Below, one piece after another: positions 60,401-64,000 of a stretch of 64,000 nucleotides of DNA. This DNA comes from Anastatus disparis (lineage: Eukaryota; Arthropoda; Insecta; Hymenoptera; Eupelmidae), in assembly GCA_017163975.1 (NCBI GenBank), contig JAFFSR010000136.1:10165501-10229500 (forward strand). Direction: 5' to 3'. The position numbers were made by a program, and so were the translations under genes. The notes beneath the pieces were generated by a model, which saw nothing but the letters and a program-made list of their open reading frames with translations, had not been told where the DNA came from and did not search any database. Position 1 is the first letter of the stretch, and each line of letters begins with the position of its first letter.

Positions 60401-60720
60401 CTAAAAACCAAAGAATGTAGGTTTTATAAGCTTTGATAAGCAAAGCCTTGCGGTTTAACAGCGGATATTCAGAGTCAAAATAATATACACACATATGTAT
60501 CTGTATATATAACATAGATGTGCGTGTTATGAAGAGAGGGCCAATGAACTCATGCCAGGCCGAGTTTCAATCACCCCGTACTTATACGTATATAGCGAAA
60601 ACAAAAAGTAAAAGGAAAAACGAAGAAAAACAAAAATACAAAAGAGCTTAAAACCCAAGGTGAAGCTTGGGTAAGTCAACGACGTTTGACCCTGGATATA
60701 TGCTTCTTTATTAACTTTAT
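60401..60720. promoter_or_regulatory. Small mixed island
   Basis: Contains CCAAGGTGAAGCTTGGGTAAG near 60656 (a partial palindrome around AAGCTT) and CCAGGCCGAG. Function unknown. Confidence 0.2.
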
Positions 60721-62920
60721 TCAAATTGCTTTTTATTGTATTTTACTTATTTTTTTGTCTTTAAATTTTCAAGAATCCATATTCTAATTAAAATTTAATA
60801 ATGCAAGAGTTGTATTGAAATTTTATGTAACGTTTGTTTTTCAATATTATTTCAAATGATTATAGTAATTACAATTTCTTTGAGATAAGAGTTTTATTAA
60901 CAAAAAAAGAAAAAAATATAACTATTTTCTTACAATATAGAAAGTGTTCCGAAAAATACTCCCCGTTTTATGTCTGTACTTTCCATTTTTAAGAATAGTA
61001 TATAATTATTTTTCAGAAAAATTTAGATATGCAATTTAAAAAAAAAAGAGTACACAAAAAGAGAAACGCATTTTACGAGTTATTATCTTATCTCATCAAT
61101 CTCTGCTACTTTCGTGTTAATTTATAAAGAAATTAAAAATACGTTAAAATTCGCATGAAATTTTCATGTATTGCAAACGATCACAGAGAGCATAACATAA
61201 ATTTCAAAGTTTCGGAACGCTAAAATAATAATCGAACTTTTGAATAAAGTGTAAACATTGTAAGTACATGTAAACTAATGCGAAAATCTATATATACTGA
61301 TTTCGACGTGAGATTTTGAATTTTAATGTTGATTAAAATGCGCATAATGTGATTGTAATCTAAACAGCATCTAATAATAAATGTCATCGATAAATTTAAT
61401 AAAAATATTGTAACAATTTTCCATAATACTAAAAACAAGGTGAATCAATACTTTGAAAAAAAAAGTAAAAAAAAAAACAAACATAAAGATATATACTTTT
61501 CTGCAATTTGTAAAAAAGTCATTAACATAATTATTATAATTTGTTTAATAGTTAAAGATAACGTTTCCTCTAATAATTATTTTCCACGCGAATGACCTCG
61601 GACACCTGCCACTTATGAGAATATCTCATCGCAACGTTCCTTTATTGAAAGCAACCGACTTCGTTAGTGCGTGCTATATATATATATAGGTACAAACATT
61701 ACATCTACATTTGTGTGTGCGTGTATGAGTCTATAATAGGCTACAGTAGCCATCGCAGCTGATTTAGAAAAGATCACGAGTAGTTAAACTGGAGCAAAAA
61801 AGGGATGGACGAATTTAAAGAGAAGAAGATTTTAAAGACGAAAATAAACTGCGCTCAAGCATGCAGTAAAATAAAGTTGCAACTAAGGGATATCAAATGT
61901 AATGCACTTAAATGCCTTTGCATGTGGTATTCGATGACTGGAATACATAATTGTTGATTTTTTTTCTGATTTCTTTCTTACTTTTCTTTGAAATATGAAA
62001 AGCCTCTGAAAAACTTAAATATGAAATGATGTAGGTATTTTTACTGAAAAAAGGGAAGGGGAAAAGTTCGACGTAAATAATATTTGAATTTAACTGCGTA
62101 AAATTAGCCATTGGTTTCTACGCCTTGAATTGGTCATTTGAGAAAAGTTTAAATGTCATTAAATGAATAATCAACAACAAATGACATTAAATGAACTTTC
62201 ACAAAGTTAATTTAAAAGAATAAAGAATCGTCGTCAATGAATCACCAGAGCTTTTCTGATGAGAAAGAAAAATTCTTTTGTATTTTTAAATAATTTTCTT
62301 TTTATATACAAAATCGCGATAATAAGATTTTATCATGTATATTTTTGTTTTTTCTCTCCAGATAATCCGGATTCATGTTGCATTATACATACGCCTTTTT
62401 TTAACTTTTCTCAAGAGGCTTTGTATTTTAATATTTATTTGAAACTTTGAAAAACCGTAGCTATACAAAGTTTGTAAAATTTTGAAAAGCTGCTTTGAAA
62501 TAAAGTTAAAAATAATAGCTTTTTATAAAAGTTTATGCTGGAATCCCACTCAACGGTATATCTTTTAATATAAAACTTTGTATTTTGTAAAAAAATAAAT
62601 GAAAGAAAACAAAAATACGTTTTATATAAGAAATAATGTATTGTTTAAAATTGAAAAAGAGAAAAGAACAAAATTATATAAATATAAATAAAATTACAGA
62701 AAATTTTATATATAAAATTTCTGCAATAAAAATTTTTTAATTTAAAAAAATATCATAATTTAAAATTTTTTAAATTTATTTTATATGTTTATTGGATTTC
62801 TAAGATTATTAAACATAATTATTTAATAAAATAATATAACTCAATAAAGTTTTGAATGATTTAATATTTATTAAGAAATAAAATCATATTTAGAACGATG
62901 ATTTCAAACTAAAAAAAAAA
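60721..62920. other. AT-rich stretch with a small patch at 61590-61880
   Basis: The patch includes GACCTCGGACACCTGCCAC and a short TA run near 61676. Otherwise AT-only. No supported ORF. Confidence 0.5.
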
Positions 62921-63220
62921 TTTTACAAGGGAAGAAAGGTCAGTAATATATATAAACGTAAGAAACGGAAGAATTAAAAGGCCGTAAGATTATAGAGCGA
63001 ATCGTCGACGTTGGGTCGTCATCATCGTCGTCGTCGTCGTCGTTAACTATTGCTTGTTGGCTTTGCTACGCACGAGATCGAAGCGTGCTTTTTGCCTGAG
63101 CTCTGACGACCTTGTCTTTGCCACCTTGTTTATACGTATAGATATAAATGTACACACGTATATGTATACATGAGGCGACGTGCGCTTACGCTAACGTTGA
63201 AAAAAAAATATAATATCAAT
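62921..63220. promoter_or_regulatory. GC island with (CGT)n run
   Basis: The CGTCGTCGTCGTCGTCGTT tract at 63016-63043 sits beside GTCGACGTTGGGTCGTC and GAGCTCTGACGACC. It could be a GAC-repeat 5' UTR on the minus strand or a regulatory island. No splice donor is visible nearby. Confidence 0.25.
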
Positions 63221-64000
63221 CATTTTTTGAAGAATAAGAAATTTATTAAAGTCTTTTATTTTCTTACGAAAAGTTTTGATTAGAACTGGATCTGATGATA
63301 TATTAATGTAAGAATTAATTTGAATTGTTGAAATAGGTATCATTGAAATTGTTAATTTTGTAATAAATTTGAAAATTCATTTTTTTTATGTCATCGTAAA
63401 AATATGCTGTTGTATTATTTATTATTACAAGTGCGCATTTATCTATGATAATTGCAAATCATTATTCAAATAACATCGCTCGAATTCAAATTTTTGACTT
63501 ATGGAACATTTAACAATTTCAAAATTGACAAATGAAAAATATTTACAGTACGCTAATTCTTTTTCTTTTAAAATTGATTTAGGTTATTAAAGACAACATG
63601 TTGATTTATATTTAAACAGAATTTTTTTTTTTTTTTAAACTTTGAAATTCTTTCTTATATTATATTATAATCACTGTGGTTTCTTTAAGCATTGTGACTT
63701 TATCTAAAGTGATTGAGTTGCAAAAGTATTGTTTACTTTTTAAACTGAAAGCAGAAATCAAGTTCTGCATATTTGTTTATTGTATATAGAAAGAAAAAGT
63801 TATTACGATTTCAATTTTTTTTAAATTTTAAACGATTTATATAATGCTGTTTGTTGTTATCACAATCAGCAAAAGACTCAGTATCATAATAAAACCTTAT
63901 AAAATAAAAGTTCACATATTACAATCGATAATCAATGAAAATATTCCAATTTTAAATAAATCATTTCGTCAAAACAATTTCAGTTGCAAACAAGAAAAAT
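63221..64000. other. AT-rich stretch to window end
   Basis: Nothing recognisable. Confidence 0.55.

Noticed and set aside
60656..60680. Plus-strand donor CTTGG|GTAAGTC as evidence of a plus-strand gene
   Set aside because: No accompanying coding exon or acceptor is seen on the plus strand anywhere nearby.

Overview
This is eukaryotic, strongly AT-rich DNA with spliced genes, a tRNA-derived SINE, small inverted-repeat DNA transposons and a decayed mariner transposase. It reads as an insect genome. The protein style and mobile elements would suit a hymenopteran such as a parasitoid wasp, but the sequence alone does not settle the order or species.

The window holds one confident protein-coding gene, on the minus strand: the insect orthologue of atossa (atos; vertebrate ATOSA/ATOSB, formerly FAM214A/B). 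I could build a complete seven-exon reading frame of 1,320 codons between 13358 and 2152. All exon junctions are in phase, and conserved blocks run from the N-terminal domain through the DUF4210-like block to the C-terminal chromosome-segregation-type domain ending in SPRC. The coding part lies in the first 13.4 kb. The first 2.15 kb is its 3' UTR and/or downstream DNA.

From 13.4 kb to the right end (about 50 kb) I find no protein-coding gene. The first coding exon starts with a splice acceptor, so the 5' UTR exon(s) lie upstream, to the right. Two minus-strand sites, at 35820|35819 and 55194|55193, have the form of insect recursive-splicing ratchet points: a pyrimidine tract, then TGTTTCAG, directly abutting GTAAG. 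Each is followed 53 or 44 nt later by a second strong donor (GTAAGT), the arrangement of a short cryptic recursive-splice exon. I infer that most of the window is one giant 5' intron of atossa, removed in steps of roughly 20 kb.

The intron carries a scatter of elements: two copies of a tRNA-headed SINE (one with a 13-bp target-site duplication), two copies of a TA-flanked MITE with CCCTGGTAGAAAT ends (one in the long intron, one in a coding-region intron), another MITE with CCGTAAAGGACGT ends, several foldback hairpins and simple repeats. Islands of higher GC recur every few kb. They combine GAGA tracts, TATATACATA-type alternating tracts and CG-containing motifs, and they look like candidate enhancers or alternative promoters. 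The most promoter-like is at about 36.6 kb.
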